Assembly: GCA_023101885.1 (NCBI GenBank) | Contig: JALPQD010000396.1 | Coordinates: forward strand, 1,563,339-1,627,338 | Source of the DNA: Typhlomys cinereus | Lineage: Eukaryota > Chordata > Mammalia > Rodentia > Platacanthomyidae | Direction: 5' to 3' | DNA: 64,000 nt | In this document: positions 1 to 11,243 of the stretch, in pieces | Layout: each line of letters begins with the position of its first letter | Position numbering within the stretch: position 1 is the stretch's first letter | Notes under the pieces: model-generated | The model's input: the letters and a program-made list of their open reading frames with translations, nothing else | Database searches by the model: none | What the model was told of the DNA's origin: nothing | Position numbers and translations under genes: made by a program

Positions 1-1527
1 CTGGGACAGTTACCTCTATTGTTGCTCTTCTTGCCCTAAATTTTATTTTAAAGATCTTTATTACCGTGAAATATCCCTCCTGCATTTTTTTCTTTTATCC
101 CTGGAAAGTCTAAAATTACTGACAGGACTGGTTATAGTCAGTATCCAGCACCGACTGCCTTTGCTTCCAAATAAGGTTACTCCCTGCTTCTGACCCACCT
201 ATAATTTCCATGAGAGCAATCAAAAGGCTCAGCAGGAACTCTCACTTTCCTTCGGATAAGAAACACCTGTTCTAACAAAGCATTCTGGTAAGATCTGTTG
301 TAAACTTGGCCTTGTTAGCAGCTAATAGTGGAAAATAATGCAGCACAGAGCATTTCTGCTCAACTTGCATGTTAAAAAACAGAATCTAGTTCGGTAGGTT
401 TGGACTGTGACCTGATATTACATATTCCTAATTAACTTCCTAGTGATGGCAAAGTCTGACTGAGTACCAGCAATTTAGAGAATATTGGAGAATCCAGAAC
501 ATGATAAAATTATAGACTGTCCTGTTACATTCGGTACATAGTTAAGATATGCTTATATGATGGGCATTGGCTACTTTAAAATGAACATTAATAAAGACAG
601 TCTTTCTAAGAGTTAAGAGTATGAGAAGGGTAAAAAATGCAGGCACAGATTTCAAAGTAACCGGGTAAGTGTAAAGTACTTAAAGGACCTAGAGGAGAAT
701 TTTTTAGCCCAATGGCAAATACTCAGGATAGACAGGGCAGGAGAAGGGTTCTGAGAACTGGGCTGTAGGAAAAACCAAGATAGAATGATTGCTCTGTGTA
801 AGAAGAGGACAAAAGAATGGGAAATGAATCGCAACATAAGACTGATTACAGCAAATAGAATCGATGGGCTAGGAACTCAGGAACTTACTGGTGTTCAACA
901 TAAAGAAGACATGTGGTGATCACATGTGGACTAGCTTGAGAATTGTGAAGAAACAGGCCTTCCCAGGCAGATACCTCATTCCAAGCCACATAATTCTTAG
1001 CTACAGAACTAGATATAAAGGTCATTAAAAAAATAAACCTAAGGACTAAGGATGTAACTCAGATGTAGAACACCTGTCTGATATGCATGGAACCCTGGGT
1101 TGGCTCTTCAGCAGTACTAATAGTAGTAACATAAATGACAGGAACAATTAAAAAGGATACTCACATGGAGACTGGCTCTCTTTTTGTCCAGTCACCATGG
1201 TAGACATTACTTATATTGTCTGCTCTGTCCCTGAGACTATAGTTGTCTCATTCCAGTCTTAATGGAAGACATTTTTGACACTGCCAACCTATATGACAGA
1301 GACAAGGTGACAAGGAAATAGAGCTAGGTGGAGTTTTCAGAATCACAAGCTATCAGAGGGCCAAGCAATCCCCCTGACAAAGTTGTAAGAAGAGACAAAG
1401 GGATATTGATAATACATGTATATGATATAATTAAATGTGGAAAGTGGATCACGTCAGTAAAGATACTCGATGTATAGCATTTAGCAGATGATAGATCTCA
1501 CTGCCTTTATGTCTCTTGCAAATTCAG
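1..1527 (+). other. ATP6V0D2 intron 5 (3' part)
   Basis: Intronic by position, upstream of exon 6. The only repeat I recognise is an ID-like SINE near 1038-1130. The rest is AT-rich unique sequence with no exon-like reading frame that matches a family I know. Confidence 0.6.
1038..1130 (+). repeat. ID-like SINE (diverged)
   Basis: A tRNA-derived head (aaggatgtaactcagatgta, then a B-box-like aaccctgggttggctc) in the order expected for an old rodent ID element. It is strongly diverged from the consensus. Confidence 0.45.
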
Positions 1528-1704
1528 TTTGAGGCCGACAGACGTGCTTTAATCATCACCCTGAACTCCTTTGGCACTGAATTGAGCAAAGAAGACCGGG
1601 AGACCCTCTTCCCAACCTGCGGCAAGCTCTATCCTGAGGGGCTGCGCTTGCTAGCTCAAGCCGAAGACTTCGAGCAGATGAAAAGAGTAGCAGATCATTA
1701 CGGA
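1528..1704 (+). CDS. ATP6V0D2: ATP6V0D2 exon 6 (internal coding exon, V-ATPase subunit d2)
   Basis: Encodes 59 residues beginning [20 protein letters not shown] and ending in ADHYG, an almost exact match to residues 214-272 of the 350-residue mammalian V-ATPase V0 subunit d2. Subunit d sits on top of the membrane c-ring and couples the V1 central stalk to V0. The d2 paralogue is enriched in osteoclasts, kidney and epididymis and is needed for osteoclast fusion. A pyrimidine-rich acceptor ends in AG at 1526-1527 and a GTAAGA donor follows at 1705; both ends are phase 0. Compared with the human and mouse proteins as I remember them, the segment LYPTFGKLYPEG reads [12 protein letters not shown] here, so a Cys replaces a Phe. 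Exons 1-5 lie left of the window. Exon numbering assumes the human eight-exon structure. Confidence 0.96.
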
Positions 1705-2780
1705 GTAAGAGACTGCGCCCAGTGCCCAGGGTGTCTTCTGTCATTTCCTCACAGGCGCATTAGCTCACACGTCAATGTAGATATCACATCCCAAGTCATG
1801 TCTGCACGGCAGCAGAAGTGCTTCTTGCCACAATGATCTCTCTCAGAGAAGCGCTTCAAGTTTCTCATTGGTATTTGTTAAATGTCCTGCCAAGTGAGCC
1901 CTTGCTCACGTCTCCCAGGAGTGGTTATCTGAGCACTTTTTCAAGTGCTTGATAAAGTAAGTTTCCCAAAAGACTGGGGCAAGGTTCTAGAAATGTGAGC
2001 TCATATCTGAGTCATGTAAAATAGCCTCACTTTGTGGTCCTTTCAAGCATCCAAATCCCTATTTGGATAAAATTTCCCTGTGCAGACAGATTCGCCCTAT
2101 TGGTCAGGGCAGAATTTTGGTATAGGGACTACAGATCTAATGTGCATGACTTTCTCCATTCGCTTTGCTGACTGCCAGAAATTGAAGCAAATAAACAGCC
2201 TCTTATCCTTTCCCTTCCTCCTAAAGCCTCCAGAGCTTCTCAGCTCAAGGTTGCAATGCAGTTCTCCTAGACTTACTTTGGTTCATGGGCAGCAATGTAG
2301 ATACTCTGCAATTTGCTTTACCAGGCCTAGAATGACACTGATATTTTCCTATAGTCTATGAAGAAGTCAACAAACAATAGAAATAAGCCTTCCTAGAATA
2401 GCATCAAGAAATGTATGAGACTGTATCATAATATTAAAAAGTTGAGTTCATTCCAATTTGCACTTTTTCCACATTTAAAATTCTATGTGAATTTTATCAA
2501 TTGTCATCTAAAAAAAACCACATGCTTCTATATTGATTAAACTACAAAGATTCACTGCACCCAAAAACTTCTGTATGAAAATTAGTTCTAACAGTATACT
2601 TTCAGAATATAATAGACTTTCTTCTTGCTAGTAACTCTGAATAAGACTATAAGTTAGAATTTCATCTGTGGTCTTTTGTTATTTGGTTTTGCTAGAAAAA
2701 TCAAAGACCTTACAAAAGCACTGAAACAAATGAGCATAGATTCTCCAATAAACAAATGCACAAGATTTATATTACTAAGA

Positions 2781-3363
2781 GCAAAACTGAAAAAAAAATC
2801 AACAAACCGTAATCCAGAACATCAGAGACTCTCTATCAACCACCTGGAATTAGGCCAGCCTAATCTCTCCCCATTCTGAAGCTCAGGGAAATTTGCAGCA
2901 AGAGGGGGCGGTAAGATTGTAAGAGCACAAAGATGGGAGGAGTAATGATATGCAAGATACTCCACACAAGTTAGGGCCAAAGCAATCATATTTGGATTTT
3001 GCATGCCCTGTGCAATGTCCAACACACTATTGACCCCACAAAGTCTAGCATTTGCTAAAGGCACTAGGATCCTTGGAGGCAAGGGATTGACAGCCACAGT
3101 AGTGTTCCTATGCTTAAGGGAAACACAGGAAAGGGTTCTGGGAAATGCCACTGGGTCCTTGTATGTCATCGGAGAGGAGGACCCAGAGGAGAGTTTGGCA
3201 TGCACATTAAAGGATGCTCCTGGGATGGGAGGGGGAGGTACTAGGGGATAGGGAAGGAAGGGGGAGGAGAGGGGGGCACAGGGGGATGGGGGGTTGGAGG
3301 GAGGGGAGACTGGTGTACCTGTTAAGCTTGTATGAGTGGAAATTAAAAAATTAAAAAATAAAA
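2781..3363 (+). mobile_element. 5'-truncated L1 3' UTR, family A, with target-site duplication
   Basis: About 580 bp of LINE-1 3' untranslated sequence. It ends in a G-rich polypurine block (3218-3310), the end motif tgtacctgttaagcttgtat and an A-rich tail. It is flanked by a near-perfect 19-bp direct repeat at 2762-2780 and 3364-3382, one mismatch, the expected target-site duplication. The same sequence recurs at 37430-37930 (minus) and 53040-53620 (minus), with short end copies at 20886, 49869 and 58980. It sits in ATP6V0D2 intron 6 in sense orientation, directly before exon 7. Confidence 0.85.
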
Positions 3364-3439
3364 AAGATTTATATTGCTAAGAAGTTACACATTGATAACA
3401 AATTAAAATCCCTAAAAAATAATCTTACCTTTGTTTAAG

Positions 3440-3514
3440 GTTTACAAGCCTTTGTTCGATGCCGTGGGTGGCAGTGGAGGAAAGACATTGGAGGATGTGT
3501 TTTATGAGCATGAG
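3440..3514 (+). CDS. ATP6V0D2: ATP6V0D2 exon 7 (internal coding exon)
   Basis: A 75-nt phase-0 exon encoding 25 residues (starts VYKPLFDAVGGSGGKT, ends VFYEHE). It continues directly from the exon at 1528-1704 and matches the family without gaps. The acceptor is TTGTTTAAG and the donor is GTATGG at 3515. It lies only about 75 bp downstream of an inserted L1 3' end (2781-3363), so the branch-point region of this acceptor is squeezed between the L1 tail and the exon. The FYEHE ending agrees with the rodent form (human has FYERE, from memory). Confidence 0.95.
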
Positions 3515-5024
3515 GTATGGTATAACTGCAAACGCTGTGAATTTGTATGCATCTCTTTATTGTAGGTTTGAATATCTTGTTACCTGAGTTTCCATCCTAC
3601 ATTTAATCAAGACAATTGACACTTGTCAGAATGGACACTTGTCAGTAAACAGTGTACGGTCACTTTCTTGGAAAAAACCTCTATCTCACATACGACAGTT
3701 TTACATAAAATATCCCTATGCAGACAATATGCATATAGGAAGCTCTAAGAATATAGCTTTTCCTCAGTCAATGAACTACAGAGACAAGCTAGGATATCTT
3801 CACAAATACTAACTTCACAATATAGTGTCTCTTTCTCCTCTTGTCTCTTGCAGGTAGGGTTTATGCATACTTATCACATAGGCACAAGGATAACTCTAAG
3901 TGTTTGTATGGAAATCTCCTAGAAAGTCCAGGTTATTCTTTCCCTAAAAAGGCAGAAGACCATTTAATCCAGTTACAATCAGTTTCTTGGCTACTATACT
4001 GTTCAACAAAGGCTTTTTTACTTTTTCCTAATCAGCTTAGTTTCCCCAAAGCTCAAGAATTTTTCTAGCATATCTGTTTCACTGAAATCATCATCCTGCC
4101 CATCTCAATCGTATTAAAATCAGTAAAGAACTAGACGGAGCTGGCTTCAGGTACTGAGTGGGAATCTTCCTGTACCTCTGCATATTTCCTATTCACTCTT
4201 TTTCACAGAAAGGAGGGAAAGAAGAGCAGACAACCCTTCACATTGGAGATCTTTAAAAGTTGTACACTATGGCACCACCAAAAAGGAGGCAATTAAGGAA
4301 GCTGTGCTTGGCAGGAAAACTTTTAAAACACAGGCACACTTCCTGGCTGCTTTGCTTGAGATTTCCAGAGCTTTGTGAGGGACTCCAGACGTCTCCTGCT
4401 TTTTTCCATTCCAAATAACAAAATGGAAATGAATGAAGGAAATGTGCCAGTTCCGACTTATTCTGATTAATTTTCTTGAATTTTTCTTATGTTCACTTAA
4501 CTTTTGCAGAGTAAAACAAGGCATTTGTAAGGAATGTAGCTACAGAGCATCCTAAAAAAGAAGTTCATAATGCTAGGGTCTAAATTTTAAGAAGCCTGCA
4601 ACATTGCCCCATGGAGAATTATCATAAATACCTTTCTGAATTTTTAAAAATTGTGGCCAAAAGGGAACACTGTACCTATGGGAGTCAAGTACACTGCCTG
4701 GATGCCAGATGTATAATACTACAGAGTTAAACACAGATTACAACTTTCTACTAGCAGTGTTAGGATAGGAAACTTCTCTTGGGAGTCGGAAACTTGCTTT
4801 TTAAAGGATGGTTGTCCACATTTGTTAAAGTGATTGTCACTATAAGACTTGGTGAGTTTCCACTCATCAAAACTTGTTTCCCCTATTGGTCCAATTTGGA
4901 AATTATTTAAATGTGAATGGGCACTATACAACTAGACCTCCCTTCTAGCTTAGTATTGCTTCATTGATACAGTATGCTGCAAAAAAGTTGATGGTACAGG
5001 TCATCCATCTTTGTCCTTCCTCAG
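3515..5024 (+). other. ATP6V0D2 intron 7
   Basis: Intron between exons 7 and 8. I recognise no repeat in it and no additional coding exon. It is AT-rich with ordinary complexity. Confidence 0.6.
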
Positions 5025-5186
5025 GTACAAATGAATGTGTTGGCATTCAACAGGCAATTCCATTATGGTGTGTTTTATGCATATGTGAAGCTGAAGGAGC
5101 AAGAAATGAGAAACATCGTGTGGATAGCAGAGTGCATTTCACAGAGACATCGAACAAAAATCAACAGTTACATTCCAATTTTATAA
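5025..5186 (+). CDS. ATP6V0D2: ATP6V0D2 exon 8 (terminal coding exon with stop)
   Basis: Encodes the last 53 residues of subunit d2, from [15 protein letters not shown] to the C-terminus KINSYIPIL, followed by TAA at 5184-5186. The acceptor is TTCCTCAG at 5017-5024 and the phase is 0. With the two upstream exons it gives 137 residues, the expected C-terminal share of the 350-residue protein. No frameshift or stop is seen in any of the three exons, so the gene looks functional as far as the window shows. Confidence 0.96.
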   Translation, partial: VQMNVLAFNRQFHYGVFYAYVKLKEQEMRNIVWIAECISQRHRTKINSYIPIL

Positions 5187-5340
5187 ACCAACAGAGGTTC
5201 CTCAAATGCAAAGAAAAGTCATGAATGTTAGAAGGAAGTTATTGAGGAAAAAGAAAAGGAATTGCACAATAACGTAAACCGCACTTCCCTTTCATGAATT
5301 GATGATTCACTGGAAATTCAATAAAACAAACTAGAAACAA
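5187..5340 (+). other. ATP6V0D2: ATP6V0D2 3' UTR with poly(A) signal
   Basis: Short 3' untranslated stretch after the stop codon. A canonical AATAAA hexamer lies at 5320-5325, about 135 nt past the stop, so cleavage is expected near 5340. The end point is inferred from the hexamer. Further AT-rich signals downstream could extend the transcript. Confidence 0.65.
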
Positions 5341-5984
5341 AACATTTCTTTGTTTTTTTAGCAGCCTTAAATTTTCTGTCCACAATTATGTCTCACTGTC
5401 CATATTAATTGCACATTAATTTTAACTGACCCTACATTACTGTTCCTACTCTCATTAAATTACATAATAATCAGACCTAAAGAGTACTCATTCTAGCTTT
5501 CCATTTTTTTTCATAAATGTTTTTGCTGCTTCACTTTTCAAGCATGCGCTCCTTTCTTATAATCACAAAACTCCAAAGTTGTGTGTAGCCAACATGGATC
5601 ATGTTTGATTAATGTTGCTTTGCCTTCCCCAAGACCTTTTGTTCTGAGACAGCAATATAATTCTCTACACTTGTTAATAAATTAGTCTTACAACTTGACT
5701 TAAATTTTAAAAATCTCTTTCTTTTGGTTCCTTCATACATTACACAGGAAAAAAATAATCCCACTAATTTATTTTATTTCTTTGGAAGAATCAGAGATTC
5801 AGTTTGTACTATCGAGATGTGTCCTAAAACCTGAAACTATAGGAATACTCAGAAATTGAGAAAAAAAACACAAAACACTGCTCCTGTCCTTTCTTTAAAA
5901 AGGAAAATGTATTCCTAAATATAAATCTGCATTCCCATTCTTTAAAATAAACATAAAAAGATAATTTGCTTTTCACAGGTCTTA
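5341..5984. other. Intergenic, nothing recognised
   Basis: AT-rich sequence immediately downstream of ATP6V0D2. No repeat family, RNA gene or coding similarity was recognised. Confidence 0.5.
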
Positions 5985-7990
5985 TATTACAGCAATAAAA
6001 AAGTTACTAATACAGAAAAGTGATACCAAGAATCCAGACTATTGTTATGATAAGTTTGACCATATGTTTTATAGGCATTGGAAACTGATTTGTACTAGAA
6101 ATATGGAAGAAGATTGAGGTGCAGGCTAGAGAAGCCCTAAAATCCTACAGGAAGAGCTTAATGGACTATTCCTATGGGAGTCAGGGGGAAAAAAGAAGGT
6201 TTAGAGGAATTCAGACAATAGAAGTCCATCTCAGAAGGTTTCAGAAAGGAATAGGGGCTCAATCAAGAATCAGACTATAGGGGCTGAAGAGATAGCTTAG
6301 AGGTTGAAGCCATTCTCACATAAGCAAAAGGATCTGAATTCAGATCCCAGATCCCTTGAAAAAGTCTGGCAGAAATGGTAGTGGTCTATTCTTTAGGCCC
6401 TTGGAAGGAAGAATCTGGAAAACTCCAGAGCAAATCAATAAGGAGATAGATTCCCAAAGAGACCCTTCAGTCTCCATCAGCATATATGCTTAACTGCCCT
6501 GTTCCATACACACACACACACACAACTGGACTATAGGTCATTCATGATATTTTCTGATTAAAAAGAAGAAACAACTGCATTCTGTTGTGTCCTGAAATTT
6601 AAATGAGGCTGACTTCAAAGGTAAGAGAAATTCCAAGACAGGAGCGTGTTTTACCTGTCATGATTATTGGACTTCTCTTATCCAGGTCTATAGTGAAAGA
6701 GAGAAGCAAGTAGAACTGAAAAATACAAAAAATGCATATTTGGGGGAGGAAAGGAAGATGAATGAGTTTAACGTAACAGGCAAGGTAGGTACTGACTTAG
6801 TAACTTCAATTGTTGAAAGCACCATTGAAGATAAATCTATTGTTCTGCACTGTGACAATATAAAAAATGTTCTGAGGGAAAGATCCAACTAGTCAAAAGA
6901 TCCAACTTGTGAAAATGCAAATTCATTTGAAAGGAGTATGCTCGAACTGAGAATGACCAGAGAATCCAAGGGGCACCTTCCAAAACAATTCCCTAGGGAA
7001 TTGTTTTCTCAGATTCACTCTCGAAGAAGCTGGTGCTGCTATAGTCCAAGGAATGCTACAGTTCAAGCTGGCAGCAGGAATTTGGCAGGTGTTATCCACA
7101 GGATGTTACTTTGTAGGCCTAAAAGATGCAAAATTAACAGGGCCATAGAAGCTTGCACAATGATTGCAGAAAGTTGCCGGAGTCAAGCAGTAAGTAGCAA
7201 GATTATATTCCTCAGAAGACAGTCCTCAGAGGCTATTGATTAAACAAAAGCTGAAGATGAAGTTGTAATGGAGATATGGTGTGCCTCCTGAAAGAAGCTG
7301 TAGGCACAGAGTAGCTCTGGTTCTAGAGAGAAGCCACATGCATTGTAGATTTTAGAGCCAGAGAGACAGGGATACTCAAGACTGTTGGAACTCAAAAACT
7401 CCATCATGAGCACTAGGACTTAGATATGGAAAAATGGGGCTTAATGTCTGCCCTCCTAGGTTCAGGCTTGCTTAGTCCTGTCTGTCCTTGTTATGCTCCT
7501 GTTCCTCACTTTCACAACGGGAACACTTATTTTATACTATTGAATATTGGGAGTATGTAACTTGTGTTTTGATTGTATAGGGACTCACAATTAAGAGATT
7601 CCCTTGAGTATCAGACAAGACTTGAAAGTGTTGGCACTATTAAAGACTGTGGAGACATTTTAAGTCACAATGAGTGTATTTCGCATGGTGAGATGGCTAT
7701 CAGCTTATGGGACCAGAATGTTGTGTTTTGATTATGAAATGTCTCCATTAGGCCTATAGGTTCAAACAAATACCCAGTCCCTAGATGCTGTTTTAGAAGG
7801 TTGTAGAACTAGAAGATGGAGCTTTGCTAGAGGAAGTATGGCACTAAAGATGGGCTTTGAGGTTTTATAGCTTGTCTGCTCAGAACTTCCTGACTATAGA
7901 CACAGGGAGACAAGTTGCTTCATGCTTCCACTGTCATACTTCCCCAGCATGATAGACTGTATCATCTCTTAGACTTGGAGTCAAAGAATG
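5985..7990 (+). mobile_element. Old hAT-Charlie-type DNA transposon (RCHARR1-like), interrupted by a SINE
   Basis: The left part (cagcaataaaaaagttacta, then gataccaag) and the right part (ttgtgttttgattatgaaat through catgatagactgtatcatct) match, from memory, a long non-autonomous element common in rodent genomes. Between them the order of recognisable blocks is kept over about 2 kb, apart from a SINE at 6280-6525. It is heavily diverged, with no transposase frame. Family assignment is from recall; that it is one element is inferred from the order of segments. A shorter related copy lies at 41370-41715. Confidence 0.5.
6280..6525 (+). mobile_element. B2-type tRNA SINE, old copy
   Basis: Starts ggggctgaagagatagctta, with the A-box region and a B-box-like gatctgaattcagatcc, and ends in a short CA run at 6511-6524. 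It belongs to the older branch of the B2-like family seen throughout the window and is nested in the hAT-type element. Confidence 0.7.
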
Positions 7991-8045
7991 ACCATTCCTT
8001 CCTTTAAAAAAGTTGGGGAGAAGGGGTTACTGAGAAAGAAGGTCA

Positions 8046-8330
8046 GAGGATAAAGTACATGCTCTGAAAGAGGAAGACTTGAGTTCATCTTTGCAACACC
8101 CAAGTAAAAGCTGGGCATAGCACATGCATGTTCGCCCAGCACTGGGGAGGGTAGAGATGGAAGTAGAGGGTAGAGACAGAAGGGTAGAGGCCTGGAAGTC
8201 TAGTTAAGTGGTGAGCTTCAGGTTGAGCAATGAGACCCTGTTTCAAAGAACATAGAGAGCAGTACAAGAAAGCAGTGACTTCTGGCCTCACATACATATG
8301 TACATGCATGCATGCACACCTAGAACACAT
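8046..8330 (+). mobile_element. Composite tRNA/B1-type SINE (B4-like)
   Basis: A tRNA-like head (ggataaagtacatgctctga, then gacttgagttcatct) is followed by a B1-like body (gctgggcatagcacatgcat) and gaccctgtttcaaa, then an alternating CA/TG tail. The order fits the rodent B4 class; similar copies lie at 34137 and 34855. Confidence 0.5.
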
Positions 8331-8479
8331 ACACACATATATGAAAAGTGCATTAGTCATCGTTCTCAGGAAGAGCAGAAGTGATATAATATATAATATA
8401 TAAATATATGTATTTTTATTAAACATATTTTATTAAATATATATGTGTCTTTATTAAATCATCTCACAATAAAAGCAGT

Positions 8480-9060
8480 ATCCTTCAAAGAAGTTGCCCA
8501 TAGCTGCTTCATTCTTGAACTGAATGTCTCACAAAGCCAAAGGATCCCAAGAAAATCTTGAATCTGTCGTGCTGGAGGGTTGAAGAGGCTGGGCTCTGGA
8601 TATCAGGAATGGACAGCAGCCAGATCAAAGATGCTGGGTTTCATTGTAGGTGAAGAACAGCTGGGCTCTAATATCAGCAATGAATAGCAGGTAGGCCTGT
8701 AAGACCAGATTCCAAAGGCGATGGAGAACAGTGGCCAGGTTGAAAGGTCAAGCTCTGAGTCAGCCAAGGATGGAGGCAGTAGCAGCAACAACAACAAAGA
8801 AAGCAACAAAGAAGGCAAGGATGCTCAGAGAGTGAACTCAACAGCAAGTCTACACAGGATAAGGGAAGAGCAAATCCCTCCTCTTTGCACTTCCTTTTTT
8901 CTGGTCCACCACTGGAGAAAGCACCACCCACCACGATCTGGGTCTTCCTTATCAATTAAACAAGCACCTGCAGATTTGTTAGGGGCCTGCTCCAACCACT
9001 CATTCTTCACAGCTGTGCTTCGAGTAGCGCGCAACTGTCAAGTTTACACCTGAGTCTAAC
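8480..9060 (+). mobile_element. Dispersed medium-reiteration repeat, copy 1 (MER1/hAT-like)
   Basis: Shares ordered blocks with 39835-40425, for example ctttgcacttcctttttt/ctggtcca, gggtcttc, cattcttcacagctgt and gcaactgtcaagttt near the end. The terminal caactgtcaagtt and, in copy 2, the starting ggttctctagagaaacagag suggest a hAT/MER1-type element. The exact family is not certain. Confidence 0.5.
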
Positions 9061-9584
9061 CAACAGAAACAGGAAAAGGAAAGGGAAAGAGAAGGGAAGG
9101 AGAAAGAGGAGAAGAAAAAGAAGTAGAGGAACAGAGAAAAGAAAGCCAAGTACCTAGCCTCATCATATATCCAAGTTCTCCTTTACCTGAGGGGTGAGTC
9201 TTGTTAATGTTACCTGTTATATTAATGTTAAGATTCTGCCCATTTACTGGAGCTAAATTATCACCGACCAAGTGGTCCAAGTGGTTCGATAAGATGGAAT
9301 GATTCCCCTTGCCTTAAGCACACAGTCCTAATACTAGAACTTGGAGTGGGAGACATCCATATTCCACATTTTGCTCTGTGGTATCAGGCTTAGAGCTTCT
9401 GAAAAGGTTGGGAGTGGACACTGATAGAAGGCTATGAGACGGTAATGTGAAATGCTTCTCAAACTTTCTCCTTCCCATCACACCTCTTCATCATATGTTT
9501 AGGTCCCTTCACATGCCACAAGGCCACAAACTGAAGTTACTCTCCTTTCACTTGGAATGAAATACCCTGTACCAGTTAGATACA

Positions 9585-9860
9585 GGTGTCATCTTGATAA
9601 CTGAGAATTGAGCTTTTAGGCCCACCTATGAAAAAAATTCAGTTACTAAGACAAGCTCTGAGCAAGCCTTTGAGAAATTAACTGATTATGAAGGAAGACA
9701 CAGCCAATAGTGGGCAGAGCTAGTCCCCGTGCAAGTAGGTAAGATAGAAAGATCAGTATTTCTCTAGCCCTGAGAGTGGAAAACATGTCTCTTTCTCAGC
9801 TCTCCTTATGGATTTGGTATAAGCAAGTTCTCTTCTGATACGATGTATCATGTCAGAACT
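9585..9860 (+). mobile_element. URR1-like hAT fragment
   Basis: The block ggtgtcatcttgataactga, followed by gtgggcagagctagtcc and later segments, follows the order of the rodent URR1 non-autonomous hAT element. It is diverged and incomplete. Better copies are at 35881-36303 and 61443-61886. Confidence 0.4.
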
Positions 9861-11165
9861 GTAACAGAAAATGTAAGCTAGAATAATAAATCACATATTC
9901 CCCTAAGTGATTTGGGCACTATATTCATTCAGCAATGGGAAGATGAAACACAAACCCCAAACCTCAAAATCACTTTCCCAGCCACCTCAGGACCCAAACA
10001 TTGAGAAAACGGAGTTGAGGCATTTTCGTCCAGCTCCTTGGAACAACTAGAATATGTCCCCTCGTGTATAAAAGCATAAAGGTTTGATCTGTTGAACTTG
10101 CCTTGAAGTTTCATAGCTTTTAAATGACTGAACTGGAAACCAACTGCTCTATCGTGCCTCAGGAGAACAGTCACAATAAAGAACATGAGCTACTGAAAAA
10201 TTCTGTAAGGTAAAAAGGTCAGTGAGGCAAAAGTTTATTTCTCATTCTAAGTGAAAGATTTTGGTTGGTTGGGTATTTGTTGTTGGCAGTGTTTTATGAA
10301 AAATAAGTCTTCTTATATAGCCAAGGCTAGCCTCAGTCTCCCAGTGTTGAGATTATAAGCATGTGCCATTATACCTGATTTATTCTAAGCCTTTGAAATT
10401 GTGGCACCTTCACCATGCATTTCTCCCCTCCCTCACCCTTTCCACTCTCAACATCCCCTCGGTCTCTCAAATTTCCATCTCTATCATCTGATATGTTTGG
10501 TCTTAGATCAGTTCTTCTAGTGAATTCCATATGCATTCTTCAGCCAGTCCTGCCAGTGCATTCACAGATTCTTCAGACCATCCTTTCATACCCTTGCCCT
10601 TTCCATTTCCCTCTTCTCTCCTTTTACCTTTGCTGCCATGGATTGAAGAGTCCTGTAGTCATGAACTTGTGAGAACTTGGATAAGATTTTACAGTCAGAC
10701 AATTTTAGTGCTCCATAGGATTCAAATATAGCAACTGAAAATCTCAAGGCATTTAGAGTACATCTAAGAAGAAATACCCTCGTTACAGATAGAGGTGGAC
10801 AGAACATTGGTGAATTTGGTCCCAGGGTAAGAATTTTGAGTGAATGAATGGAATTAACAAGTTTGAAGTGGCCTTCTCCCCCGGCTCCATTTGGCACTGT
10901 GTAGCATGACATTGAGAACATCAAAACAAATGCTGGAAAGTGATGATGACTCAGTGATAACAGATTTGAAAGGATGCTTTATCGTTAACACTCAAGTTCA
11001 CTGCTTCAGAATGCAACTGGTCTTGCTTTAGAGCCAGCTTGAGGAGTACACAATTACAGTGTCACTGTTTTTCTCCTTGTTGCTTTCAAAACCAAGTAAA
11101 ATTCTCCCTATTGAATGGTTTATTTTGAATCATTTCCTCCAATTCAGCTAGAGAAAGTGTGCACA
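9861..11165. other. Intergenic, mostly unrecognised
   Basis: Apart from a degenerate B1-like block at 10285-10380 on the minus strand, I see nothing identifiable. Short open frames here have no family features. Confidence 0.5.
10285..10380 (-). repeat. B1-type SINE fragment
   Basis: On the minus strand this reads as a diverged 7SL-derived B1 element: tatagccaaggctagcctca and gagattataagcatgtgcca are the reverse complements of typical B1 blocks. Confidence 0.55.
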
Positions 11166-11168
11166 CAC

Positions 11169-11171
<3 letters not shown>

Positions 11172-11213
<42 letters not shown>

Positions 11214-11243
11214 GAGAGAGAGAAACAGAGAGAGAGAAACAAA
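11172..11243. repeat. (AG)n microsatellite
   Basis: A nearly pure GA dinucleotide run of about 40 bp followed by imperfect agagagaaac units. Confidence 0.95.

Noticed and set aside
1516..1836. Reading ATP6V0D2 exon 6 as a 106-residue independent protein
   Set aside because: Similarity to subunit d2 ends exactly at the GTAAGA donor at 1705. The remaining codons are intron.
2822..3251. Open frames on both strands sharing peptides with frames at 37484-37877
   Set aside because: The similarity is due to shared L1 3' UTR sequence, which is non-coding.
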